DNA of 64,000 nucleotides, from positions 1 to 64,000 of the forward strand of contig NZ_JAJTWT010000015.1 in assembly GCF_021353235.1 (NCBI RefSeq), written 5' to 3'. Position numbers and translations under genes: made by a program. The DNA is from Pelomonas caseinilytica. GTDB taxonomy: Bacteria; Pseudomonadota; Gammaproteobacteria; Burkholderiales; Burkholderiaceae_C. The number at the start of each line of letters is the position of its first letter. Position 1 is the first letter of the stretch. Below are positions 54,326-62,200 of the stretch, piece by piece. The notes under the pieces are model-generated. The model saw only the letters and a list, made by a program, of their open reading frames with translations, did not search any database and was not told the origin of the DNA.

Positions 54326-55381
54326 ATGGCCGAGAAGCGGGGGGTGACGATTCGGGAACTGGCCGAGGCGGCTGGCGTGTCCATCGGGACGGTCTCGCGC
54401 GCGCTCAAGGGCCAGCCCGGCTTGTCAGAGCAGACTCGCGCCCAGGTGCTCGGCGTCGCCCAGCGGATGGGCTACGACGTGGGCAAGCTGCGCACCGGCA
54501 AGCCGCGCCGCATGCTCTTCCTCTACAACCGCAGCATCGGCTCGCTGGCGACCAATCCCTTTTACTCCTACGTGCTGCACGGCGCGGAGACGGCCTGCCG
54601 TGAAGCGGGCGTGCCGCTGAGCATGATGTCGGTGCTGGGTGGGGAGGACATCGCCGTGCAGGTGCGGCGCCACGAGGCCGAGGCCCTGCTGGGCGCCGGC
54701 TACTTCGACCCGGAGGCCATGGAGGCCATCCGCCGCTGCGAGCTGCCGCTGGTGCTGGTCGACCATTTCTACCCCGGCGTGCGCTGCGTCAATGACGACA
54801 ACCAGCTCGGCGCCTGGCTGGCCACGCGCCACCTGCTGGAGGGCGGCGCCAAGCGTGTGGCGGCCATCTTCGGCCCGCTGGCCCACCATTCCGTGTCGCT
54901 GCGGGCCAAGGGCTTTCGCCGCGCCCTCTACGAGGCCGGTCGCCTGTTCGACCCCGACTACGAAGTGACGCTGGATCCCTCCCTCGAGTACCGGGACGCG
55001 GGGCGCGATGCCATGCGCCGCCTGCTGGAGCTGCCCGAGCCGCCGGACGCCGTCTTCGCCTACAACGACTCGACGGCCATCTTCGCGATGGAGGTCTGCC
55101 ACGAGCACGGCCTGCGCGTGCCGCAGGACATCCGCTTCATCGGCTACGACGACATCGAGGAGGCCGCCCACAGCAAGCCGCCGCTGTCCACCGTGAAGAT
55201 GGACAAGGAGGCCCTGGGCCATGTGGCCGCCCGCGCCCTCATCGAGGGCGACACGGCGCCCAACGACGCCTCGCTGCCGGTGGAACTGGTGGTGCGCGAG
55301 AGTTCCCGCGCGCCCGAGCCGCAGCAGGAGGCGGCTGCACCGCGCAAAGGCCGGCGCCAGCCAGCCGCTGCCGAGCGGTGA
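54326..55381 (+). CDS. LacI-family regulator of the GH1/glucomannan genes
   Basis: 351 residues from ATG 54326. Helix-turn-helix VTIRELAEAAGVSIGTVSRALKG (residues 7-29) is followed by a ligand-binding domain with IGYDDIEEAAHSKPPLSTVKMD near the end. The C-terminal tail is Ala/Pro/Arg-rich. It is divergent from the kinase-GH1 operon and ahead of the symporter. Shared operator-like sites at 54173, 55620 and 30978 suggest one regulon. The inducer is unknown, possibly mannose, fructose or a disaccharide. Confidence 0.88.
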   Translation: MAEKRGVTIRELAEAAGVSIGTVSRALKGQPGLSEQTRAQVLGVAQRMGYDVGKLRTGKPRRMLFLYNRSIGSLATNPFYSYVLHGAETACREAGVPLSMMSVLGGEDIAVQVRRHEAEALLGAGYFDPEAMEAIRRCELPLVLVDHFYPGVRCVNDDNQLGAWLATRHLLEGGAKRVAAIFGPLAHHSVSLRAKGFRRALYEAGRLFDPDYEVTLDPSLEYRDAGRDAMRRLLELPEPPDAVFAYNDSTAIFAMEVCHEHGLRVPQDIRFIGYDDIEEAAHSKPPLSTVKMDKEALGHVAARALIEGDTAPNDASLPVELVVRESSRAPEPQQEAAAPRKGRRQPAAAER

Positions 55382-55428
55382 GGTGGACGGCCCCCGGCCC
55401 AACCCCGCGCGCTGAACGCGGCGCGTGT

Positions 55429-55529
55429 CTGGTCCGCCCCCCGAGGGGGCGGCGATGCTTGCGGCATCGAGCCGCAAGCACATCGCCAGCGCGGGCCGGC
55501 TCGGGGGCGGCCCAGCGCTCGGCCCGCAA
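55429..55529. repeat. 100-bp multi-hairpin repeat, copy B
   Basis: This block is almost identical to 23223-23322 and starts 47 bases after the LacI gene stop. It contains the same three palindromes: CCCCCCGAGGGGGCG, TGCTTGCGGCATCGAGCCGC-type and GGGCCGGCTCGGGGGCGGCC. It differs by a few transitions and short insertions (CGCGGG for CGGG). Confidence 0.75.
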
Positions 55530-55588
55530 TACCATGGCAACTGCGGGCAGTGGCGCAGGCCGGCGGGTAGGTGTTTGCACGGCCTACC

Positions 55589-55630
55589 TTTCGTTCGTTC
55601 GTCGAACGAAAATCACTCTGTTTACTAAAA
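55589..55630. promoter_or_regulatory. inverted repeat and operator-like site before the symporter
   Basis: TTTCGTTCG (55589-55597) and CGAACGAAA (55603-55611) form a perfect nine-base inverted repeat with a five-base spacer. Nine bases further, GTTTACTAAAA (55620-55630) matches the GTTTACTAAAC operator with one change. The site is 35 bases before the GTG of the symporter, close to a ribosome site GAGGAG at 55653. Confidence 0.5.
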
Positions 55631-55664
55631 TACAGCGTCGCCTCGTGCGGCCGAGGAGACAGAC

Positions 55665-57140
55665 GTGCTTGCCGATGCCGATGGCGCTGCCACGCCCACG
55701 ATGCCCCGCCCCGCCGCGCCGCCCGCGGCGATGGTCACCGCCGCCGCCGACCGCGTGCCCCTGCCGCAGAAGGTGGGCTTCGGCCTCGGTTCCTTCCTCG
55801 ACATGTGGGGCCACTGGCTCTACCAGTCGCTGGCCTTCCACGTCTTCAACGTCTTCCTGGGCGTCGCGCCGGGGCTGATCTCCACCGCCCTGGGCCTGAA
55901 GATCTTCGTCGACGCCGTCTCCGACGCGCTGTTCGGCTGGATCTCCGACAACACCCGCTCGCGCTGGGGGCGGCGGCGCCCCTTCATCCTCGTCGGGGGC
56001 GTGCTGGCGGGCATCGGCCTGCCGCTCATGTTCGCCGTCGGCCGCGGCTGGAGCGACTCGGAGTACTTCGTCTTCATGCTGGTCTCGACCTGCCTGTATG
56101 TGCCGGTCATGAGCTGCTTCAACATGCCCTGGAGCAGCCTGGGCGCGGAGATGACGCCCGACTACCACGAGCGCACGCGGGTGATGTCGGTCAAGAACGC
56201 CATCCAGAAGATCCCCGAGCTGGCCATGTTCGTCGCGGCCCAGTTCACCACGCTGGCGATCTTCAACGACGCCTCCGGCAAGCCCGACATCCTGCGCGGC
56301 GCCCAGGTCTACACCAGCATCCTGGGCGGCATCATGGTGGTGGTGTCGGTGCTCATCTTCCTGCTGACCCGGGAGCGCTACTACGAGGCCGTCGTCAAGC
56401 GCAGCACCCAGCGCGTGCCCTTCAAGGACACCCTCTACCGCACGCTGAAGAACCGCCCCTTCCGCCAGATGCTGGGCACCATGCTGGCCTACAACATGGC
56501 CACGGCCATGGTGGGCCTGCTCGGCTATTACGCCACCGTCTACTACGTCTGCGGCGGCAATGTGGTCGAGGCCACCAAGTGGAACTCCATGATGGGCGTG
56601 GCGGGGTTGGTCTGCGGCCTGGCGGGCATCAGCTTCGCCGGCTGGGTCGCCCGGCACCAGGGCAAGCGCAACGCGCTGATGACGGTGCTGGCCCTGGGCG
56701 TCGTCGCCTTCATCGGCGACTGGTTCTTCTACAACCCGGCGCTGCCCGTGCTGCAGCTTTTCGCCAGCGGCGGCGTGGCCTTCATCGGCGCGGGCTTCTG
56801 GACCATCTACGGCTCGGCCATGGCCGACGTCATCGACCACGACGAACTCGGCAGCGGCCAGCGCCGCGAGGGCTCGTTCGCGGCCTGCGGCTCGTGGATC
56901 TCCAAGGTCGGCCTGGCGCTGGGCAACAGCGCCTCGGGTTGGGTGCTGCAGTTCACCGGCTTCGACGCCAAGCTGCCCGTGCAGGGCGAGAACGCCATCT
57001 TCCTGATCCGCATCTTCCTGTCGGGCATTCCCATCTGCGGCCTGCTCGTCGCGCTGTTCATCGTCTCGCGCTACTTCCTGACCGAGCAGCGCATGCACGA
57101 GATCCGTGCCGAGCTGGAAGCCCGCCGCGGTACTGTCTGA
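55665..57140 (+). CDS. GPH-family glycoside/cation symporter
   Basis: 491 residues from GTG 55665, with GAGGAG six bases upstream. About twelve membrane helices. DALFGWISDNTRSRWGRRRPFILVGG carries the MelB-like loop and cation site Asp residues, and ADVIDHDELGSGQRREGSF is the C-terminal loop typical of GPH carriers. It probably takes up a disaccharide or mannose-containing sugar with Na+ or H+. It is preceded by an operator-like site and followed by a hairpin repeat. Confidence 0.88.
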   Translation: MLADADGAATPTMPRPAAPPAAMVTAAADRVPLPQKVGFGLGSFLDMWGHWLYQSLAFHVFNVFLGVAPGLISTALGLKIFVDAVSDALFGWISDNTRSRWGRRRPFILVGGVLAGIGLPLMFAVGRGWSDSEYFVFMLVSTCLYVPVMSCFNMPWSSLGAEMTPDYHERTRVMSVKNAIQKIPELAMFVAAQFTTLAIFNDASGKPDILRGAQVYTSILGGIMVVVSVLIFLLTRERYYEAVVKRSTQRVPFKDTLYRTLKNRPFRQMLGTMLAYNMATAMVGLLGYYATVYYVCGGNVVEATKWNSMMGVAGLVCGLAGISFAGWVARHQGKRNALMTVLALGVVAFIGDWFFYNPALPVLQLFASGGVAFIGAGFWTIYGSAMADVIDHDELGSGQRREGSFAACGSWISKVGLALGNSASGWVLQFTGFDAKLPVQGENAIFLIRIFLSGIPICGLLVALFIVSRYFLTEQRMHEIRAELEARRGTV

Positions 57141-57152
57141 ACTGAAACCTCA

Positions 57153-57234
57153 AAGGCAACCACAGAGCCACGCAGGCACAGAGGAAACGCAGAGCACTTT
57201 TCTCTGTGGCTCTGTGCCTCCGTGGTTGCATTTC
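57153..57234. repeat. CACAGAG hairpin repeat, copy 3
   Basis: AAAGGCAACCACAGAGCCACGC on the left pairs with GTGCCTCCGTGGTTGCATTT on the right at about 27 of 32 positions, more diverged than the other copies. It starts 12 bases after the symporter stop and ends about 100 bases before the stop of the next minus-strand gene. Confidence 0.75.
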
Positions 57235-57330
57235 CGTATTCATTTCATGCGTCGCGGGTGCTGCGAACGCCGCATGGACAACTGATATGCAGGCTCAGCC
57301 AGACCGCGCCCGGCCCGCAAGTCCCCAGCT

Positions 57331-57972
57331 TCAATAGCCGGCCGTGAAGCGGCCACGGCGGTGCTGCGGCCGATCCAGCTCGTCGGCGATGGCGACGGCG
57401 AGGTCGGCCACGGTGATGCGGCTCTCGCCCTGGGCGTCGAACACCGGCTGCTCGCCGCCGAGGCGGAACACGCCGGTGCGCTCGCCGGGCTCCAGGTGCA
57501 TGGCGGGGGAGACGAAGGTCCAGTCCAGCGCGGTCGTGTCGGCGCGCAGGCGATTCAGGGCCTCGCGGGCCGCCAGGGCGCCCGATTTCCACTCGGCCGG
57601 GAAGGCCGGCGAGTCGACGAGTTGCTGGCCCGGCGCGATGAAGAGGCTGCCCGCCCCGCCCACCACGATGAGCCGAACGCCGGCCTCGCGCGCGGCGGCG
57701 GCGATGGCGTCGCTGCCGCGCAGGAAGTCATCGTGCAGATTGGGATTGGCCCAGCCGGCGTTGTAGGCGCTGACGACGGCATCCACGCCCTGCAGCTCGG
57801 CCGCGAAGCCGCCCGGCGCGAGCACGTCCACCGAGCGCACCTCCAGGCCGGCGCGGGGCGCGAGCTTGGCCGCGTCGCGTTGCAGCGCCCGCACCGCGTG
57901 GCCACGGGCGAGCAGTTCTTGCAGCAGGGCCTGGCCGACAAAGCCGGTGGCGCCGATCAGGGCGATGTTCAT
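57331..57972 (-). CDS. NAD(P)-binding NmrA/YwnB-like protein
   Basis: 213 residues from the ATG at 57972. The Rossmann motif IALIGATGFVGQALLQELL starts the protein and VVGGAGSLF follows near residue 105. It belongs to the atypical short-chain family of NADH-flavin-reductase-like (YwnB, BVR-B) proteins. An in-frame extension upstream is possible but less typical. It is divergent from a LysR regulator gene with 100 bases between, so LysR control is likely. Substrate unknown. Confidence 0.8.
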   Translation of the reverse strand: MNIALIGATGFVGQALLQELLARGHAVRALQRDAAKLAPRAGLEVRSVDVLAPGGFAAELQGVDAVVSAYNAGWANPNLHDDFLRGSDAIAAAAREAGVRLIVVGGAGSLFIAPGQQLVDSPAFPAEWKSGALAAREALNRLRADTTALDWTFVSPAMHLEPGERTGVFRLGGEQPVFDAQGESRITVADLAVAIADELDRPQHRRGRFTAGY

Positions 57973-58072
57973 GGAAGGCTCCATCATGGAAGTTGTGTTG
58001 GAGGTCATTGTTCTTGCTTCACAATCGCCCGATAAGACGGCTTTAAACGCCAGCACTGTTTAGAAAAACTTC

Positions 58073-58951
58073 ATGCTCGACCAACTCAAGCGCATGGCCG
58101 TCCTGGCCGCCGTCGTGCGCCACGGCAGCTTCGCGGCGGCCGCCCGGCAGTTGCGCACCAGCACGTCGGCCGTGAGCCAGCAGGTGAGGGCGCTGGAGAA
58201 GGACATGGGCGTCACCCTGCTCCACCGCAGCACGCGCAAGCTCAGCCTCACGCCGGCGGGCGAACGCTTCCACGCCGGCTGCGCCGCCATGGTGGCCGCG
58301 GCCGAGGCGGCGCAGTCCCAGCTCGCCCAGCTGCGCGACGCCCCCGAGGGCGAACTGCGCATCGCCATGACCGTGGGCTTCGGGCGCCGCATCGGCCCGG
58401 CCCTGGCGCCGCTGCTGGCGGCCCATCCGGGGCTGCAGCTGCACCTGCAGGTGGAGGACGGCTTCACCGACCTCGTCGCCCACCGCATCGACCTCGCCAT
58501 CCGCTTCGGCCGCCTGCCCGACAGCACCTGGGTGGCCCGGCGCATCGGCACGCTGCACACCACCCTCTACGCCGCCCCGGCCTACCTGGCCCGGCACGGC
58601 GTGCCCGCCACGACCGAGGCCCTGCGCCAGGCCGACTGGCTGATGCTGCAGGACGGCACCGACCAGCCGCGTCGCCTGCCCGGCAGCGAGCTGACCGTGC
58701 GACCGCGCTGCACCAGCAACAACCAGTTGACGCTGCAGCAGCTGTGCGAGGCGGGCCTCGGCCTGGCGGCCCTGGGCGACGAGGATGTGGCCGAGGCCGT
58801 GGCGGCGGGCCGGCTGCTGCGGGTGGATACCGAGCTGCCGCTGCCCGAGCTGCCCGTCTGGGCGCTGACGCCGCAGCGCGACGCGCAGCCGGCCAAGGTC
58901 AGGCATGCCATCGCGGCGCTGGAAGCCCATCTCGCGGAGCCCTCGCGATGA
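58073..58951 (+). CDS. LysR-family transcriptional regulator
   Basis: 292 residues. The winged helix-turn-helix lies at residues 1-65 (MAVLAAVVRHGSFAAAARQL, SAVSQQVRALEKDMG), followed by a substrate-binding domain with LRIAMTVGFG and the AIRFGRLPDSTWVARRIG block of AaeR/DsdC-like regulators. It is divergent from the NmrA-like gene, the usual LysR arrangement. The stop overlaps the next start (ATGA). Confidence 0.92.
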   Translation: MLDQLKRMAVLAAVVRHGSFAAAARQLRTSTSAVSQQVRALEKDMGVTLLHRSTRKLSLTPAGERFHAGCAAMVAAAEAAQSQLAQLRDAPEGELRIAMTVGFGRRIGPALAPLLAAHPGLQLHLQVEDGFTDLVAHRIDLAIRFGRLPDSTWVARRIGTLHTTLYAAPAYLARHGVPATTEALRQADWLMLQDGTDQPRRLPGSELTVRPRCTSNNQLTLQQLCEAGLGLAALGDEDVAEAVAAGRLLRVDTELPLPELPVWALTPQRDAQPAKVRHAIAALEAHLAEPSR

Positions 58952-59559
58952 GGGGCCGCCTCACCCAATGGGACGACGCCAAGGGCTACGGCTTCATCAC
59001 GCCCGACGATGGCGGCGCCAAGCTCTTCGTGCACATCAAGGCCTTCGCCCCGCGGGCCGGCCGGCCGGCCGTCGGCGAACGGCTGAGCTACCACGAGGGG
59101 CGGGATGCTCAGGGCAAGCGCCGGGCGCAGGAGGTGAGGAGCCTGGAGCCGCGCGCCATGCCGCCCATCCCCCGGCCGCGCGACCGGGGCCGCTTGCTGC
59201 TGCTGGTGCCCGGCTTCGCGGCGGCCGTGCTCGCCACCCACCTGGCCTGGGGCGTGCCCAACGCCCTCTGGGGCGCCTACTCCGCCATGAGCATGGCCAC
59301 CTTCATCGTCTATGCGCTGGACAAGCGCGCCGCCCGGCTCGGCGGCTGGCGGGTGGCCGAGGGCACGCTGCACGGCCTGGCCCTGCTTTGCGGCTGGCCG
59401 GGCGCGCTGCTGGCCCAGGAGCTGCTGCGCCACAAGAGTGCCAAGCCGGCCTTCCGGCGCCTGTTCTGGCTGACCGTGGTGCTCAACGTGCTGGGCTTCG
59501 CGCTGCTCTTCACGCCGCTGCGCGAGTGGGCGGTGCAGCAGCCCTTCCTCAGGCGCTGA
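58948..59559 (+). CDS. cold-shock domain fused to DUF1294 membrane domain
   Basis: 203 residues. Residues 1-65 are a cold-shock nucleic-acid-binding domain (GRLTQWDDAKGYGFITPDDG, LFVHIKAF), and residues about 80-195 form a membrane domain of the DUF1294 type with four helices and LDKRAARLGGWRVAEGTLHGLALLCGWPGA. This fusion is known in proteobacteria, with unknown function, perhaps RNA or DNA binding at the membrane. Translation is coupled to the LysR gene. Confidence 0.88.
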   Translation: MRGRLTQWDDAKGYGFITPDDGGAKLFVHIKAFAPRAGRPAVGERLSYHEGRDAQGKRRAQEVRSLEPRAMPPIPRPRDRGRLLLLVPGFAAAVLATHLAWGVPNALWGAYSAMSMATFIVYALDKRAARLGGWRVAEGTLHGLALLCGWPGALLAQELLRHKSAKPAFRRLFWLTVVLNVLGFALLFTPLREWAVQQPFLRR

Positions 59560-59560
59560 A

Positions 59561-60223
59561 TCAGAAGCTGAACTCGCCCAGCCCGGCGAAGCCGAGTCGG
59601 CCATGGGCCACGCCGCTCACCGGATGCAGGCCGCCCCAGGCCCCCGTCGTCACGACGGTGCCGGCGGCGTGTGGGCGGCCGTGGCGCGTCGCATGGGTGA
59701 GCCAGGCTGGCAGCACGGCGGCCGGGTCGGTCAGCGAATGCCCGCCGCGGCGCACCACCTCATCCTGGCCGGCCAGGGCGAGCCGCCATTCGAGCGCGGC
59801 CCAGTCCAGCGGGCGGTAGGGTTGCCAGGCACCGAGCAGCAGGCCGGCGTTGGACTGGAAATCGGCCATGCGCAGCAGCGCCGGCGCGGCCAGGCCCTCC
59901 TGCCAGCGCGAGGCCACGAGCTCGACGGCGATGCACATGGCTTCGGGCCGGCCCTGGGCGTCCACGCGCAAGGCCACCTCGGCCTCCACGCCGAGCAGCG
60001 CACCGCCGGCCGCCGGGTTCACGGGCGAGTGGCTGAACGGGCCCTGCGGGCCGGCGCCGCCGGACTTCCAGCGGTCCAGCGGCCAGCCCAGGGCCTGGGC
60101 CACGCCGTCCTGCACGGCGTAGGCGTCGGCCTCGTCGCGCACGGCGCCGGCCCAGTCGGCGGCCATGAGTTGGCCGCCTTCGCGGTGGCAGGTGGCAAGG
60201 GCTTGGATCAGGTCCTCGATCAT
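59561..60223 (-). CDS. 2-keto-4-pentenoate hydratase-like protein (FAH superfamily)
   Basis: 220 residues from the ATG at 60223. LGWPLDRWKSGGAGPQG and the PLLGVEAEVALRVD-like block with EVE metal ligands fit the MhpD/FAH group. GTVVTTGAWGGLHPV is the C-terminal glycine loop. The family hydrates or cleaves keto acids in aromatic or sugar-acid pathways. The adjacent sugar dehydrogenase at 60365 (divergent) may supply a sugar acid, but a pathway is not proved. Ends convergently with the CSD protein. Confidence 0.78.
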   Translation of the reverse strand: MIEDLIQALATCHREGGQLMAADWAGAVRDEADAYAVQDGVAQALGWPLDRWKSGGAGPQGPFSHSPVNPAAGGALLGVEAEVALRVDAQGRPEAMCIAVELVASRWQEGLAAPALLRMADFQSNAGLLLGAWQPYRPLDWAALEWRLALAGQDEVVRRGGHSLTDPAAVLPAWLTHATRHGRPHAAGTVVTTGAWGGLHPVSGVAHGRLGFAGLGEFSF

Positions 60224-60364
60224 GGGTTTCGGTCGGGGTGTGGGGGAAGGATGGGCATCGTCTTGGTCGCCTCTAAGATGGCCGCCCCGCCGGGCGGCAC
60301 GAGCACCGCTGTCCGGCGGCCGCGATCCGCGCGGCGACATTTTCTTTTTCTGGAATCAATCAGC

Positions 60365-61294
60365 ATGCCATTGAAGTTGGGCCTGGTGGGCATCGGCAAG
60401 ATCGCTCGTGATCAACACATTCCGGCGCTCGCCGCCGACCCGCGTTTCGAACTGTCGGCCACGGCCAGCCGCAATGCGGCCGTGGACGGCGTGCCCAGCT
60501 TCGCCAGCGTCGAGGCCATGCTGGCCGCGATGCCCGAGCTGGACGCCATCTCCATCTGCACGCCGCCCCAGGCCCACTTCGGCGCCGCGCTGGCGGCCCT
60601 GCGCGCCGGCAAGCACGTGATGCTGGAGAAGCCACCTGCCGCGACCACGCGTGAGATCACGCTGCTGCAGGCCGAAGCGGCCCGGCACGGCCGCACGCTG
60701 TTCCAGACCTGGCACTCGCGCTTCGCCGCCGGCGTGGATGCGGCGCGGGCGTGGGTGAAGGACCGCACGCTGACCGGGGGGCGCATCGTCTGGAAGGAAG
60801 ACGTGCACCACTGGCACCCCGGCCAGCAATGGATCTTCGACGCTGGCGGCCTGGGCGTCTTCGACCCCGGCATCAACGCGCTGTCCGTGCTGACCGAGGT
60901 GCTGGCCGAGGAAGTCGTCGTGCGCCAGGCGGTGCTCGAGTTCCCCGCGAACCAGCAGGCCCCCATCGCCGCCCAGCTCGACCTGCGCACCGAGGCCGGC
61001 GTGCGCGTCGAGGCCGAGTTCGACTTCCGTCAGAAGGGCGAGCAGACCTGGGACATCGAGCTGCTCACATCCACGGGCCGCCTGCGCCTGTCGCACGGCG
61101 GCGGTGCGCTGGAGATCGACGGCCAGCCCGTGGCGGCCGACGCGGCTCTGGCGGGCGAGTACCCGCGGCTGTACGCGCGCTTTGCCGAGCTGTGCGCGGC
61201 CGGGCGGTCGGAGGTGGACTGGCGGCCCTTCCAGCTCGTGGCCGACGCCTTCCTGATCGGCGAGCGGCGGACGGTGGCGGCGCATCAGGTCTGA
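60365..61294 (+). CDS. Gfo/Idh/MocA-type D-galactose / L-arabinose 1-dehydrogenase
   Basis: 309 residues. The NAD(P) motif LGLVGIGKIARDQHIPAL, EKPP near residue 93, and WKEDVHHWHPGQQWIFDAGGLGVFDPGINALS closely follow Pseudomonas galactose dehydrogenase and Azospirillum L-arabinose 1-dehydrogenase. It oxidises the sugar to its lactone in the cytoplasm, the first step of a non-phosphorylative route. Which sugar is preferred cannot be told. Divergent from the hydratase-like gene, it stands alone on its strand. Confidence 0.85.
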   Translation: MPLKLGLVGIGKIARDQHIPALAADPRFELSATASRNAAVDGVPSFASVEAMLAAMPELDAISICTPPQAHFGAALAALRAGKHVMLEKPPAATTREITLLQAEAARHGRTLFQTWHSRFAAGVDAARAWVKDRTLTGGRIVWKEDVHHWHPGQQWIFDAGGLGVFDPGINALSVLTEVLAEEVVVRQAVLEFPANQQAPIAAQLDLRTEAGVRVEAEFDFRQKGEQTWDIELLTSTGRLRLSHGGGALEIDGQPVAADAALAGEYPRLYARFAELCAAGRSEVDWRPFQLVADAFLIGERRTVAAHQV

Positions 61295-61305
61295 GTCGCC
61301 CCTCC

Positions 61306-62103
61306 TCAACCGAACCTGAAGCTCGACGCCGTCAGGCCGCCCAGGTAGTCGGTCTCGTGGTAGCTGCAGCTCGCGGCCTCGCCTTCGGCGGCGCCGGCGG
61401 CCACCATCAGCGGCAGCAGGTGCTCCTCGCGGGCGTGGGCCTGGCGTGCGGCCGGCGCCTGGGCCCAGGCTTCGAGCCGGCCGGCACGGCCCTCGGGATC
61501 GGGCAGGGCCGCCTGCAGCCAGGCATCGAAGGCGATGGAGGGGGCCTTGCCGCGGCCGTTGAACATCAGCCCCAGGTTGTGGAAGCTGAAGCCGCTGCCG
61601 AGGATGAGCACGCCGTCGTCGCGCAGCGGCGCCAGCGCCCGGCCCACGGCCAGGTGCTCGGCCGGGTCCAGGCCGCGGCGCAGCGACAGCTGCACCACCG
61701 GGATGTCGGCCTCGGGGACCATCGGCGCCAGCGTGCAGAAGGCGCCGTGGTCGAAGCCGCGCCGGGCGTCGCGGGCCGCGGGCAGGCCGGCGGCTTCGAT
61801 GAGGGCCGCCACGCGCTCGGCCAGGGCCGGGTCGCCGGGTGCCGGGTAGACCACTTCGTAGGTGTGCGGCGGGAAGCCGCCGTAGTCGTAGAGCATGCCG
61901 GGGCGCGGCGAGGTCATGACCGTGAAGGCCGCTTCCTCCCAGTGGGCCGACACCATCAGGATGGCGCGGGGCCGCTCGGGCAGGGAGGCCGGCAGCGCCC
62001 GCAGCGAGGCCTCCAGCTGCGCATGGGCCTGGCGGAACTCGCCGTCCATCCAGGGCCAGGGGCCGCCGCCGTGGGACAGGAAGAAGGTAGGTTGCTTCGT
62101 CAT
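61306..62103 (-). CDS. ygiD: DODA-type extradiol aromatic ring-opening dioxygenase
   Basis: 265 residues. FFLSHGGGPWPWMD, VSAHWEE, the FDHGAFCTLAPMVPEADIPVVQLSL block and LGSGFSFHNLG carry the metal-binding histidines of YgiD/4,5-DOPA dioxygenases. These zinc or iron enzymes cleave catechols such as DOPA. It faces the Gfo/Idh gene convergently (12 bases between stops) and the mksF gene divergently. No pathway partner is nearby. Confidence 0.9.
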   Translation of the reverse strand: MTKQPTFFLSHGGGPWPWMDGEFRQAHAQLEASLRALPASLPERPRAILMVSAHWEEAAFTVMTSPRPGMLYDYGGFPPHTYEVVYPAPGDPALAERVAALIEAAGLPAARDARRGFDHGAFCTLAPMVPEADIPVVQLSLRRGLDPAEHLAVGRALAPLRDDGVLILGSGFSFHNLGLMFNGRGKAPSIAFDAWLQAALPDPEGRAGRLEAWAQAPAARQAHAREEHLLPLMVAAGAAEGEAASCSYHETDYLGGLTASSFRFG

Positions 62104-62200
62104 GCCGGCCAGCTTAGGGCGGGGAGGGCGGCCGAGGGTTCAATGCCACCGCCGCCAGCGCTCAAAGCGGCTGAACGGTGGCGACGATAATCCGCGCCCC

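Noticed and set aside
58040-58056. TGTTTAGAAAAACTT before the LysR gene as another GTTTA operator
   Set aside because: Only the left half fits and the right half is unrelated, and the genes have no sugar context.
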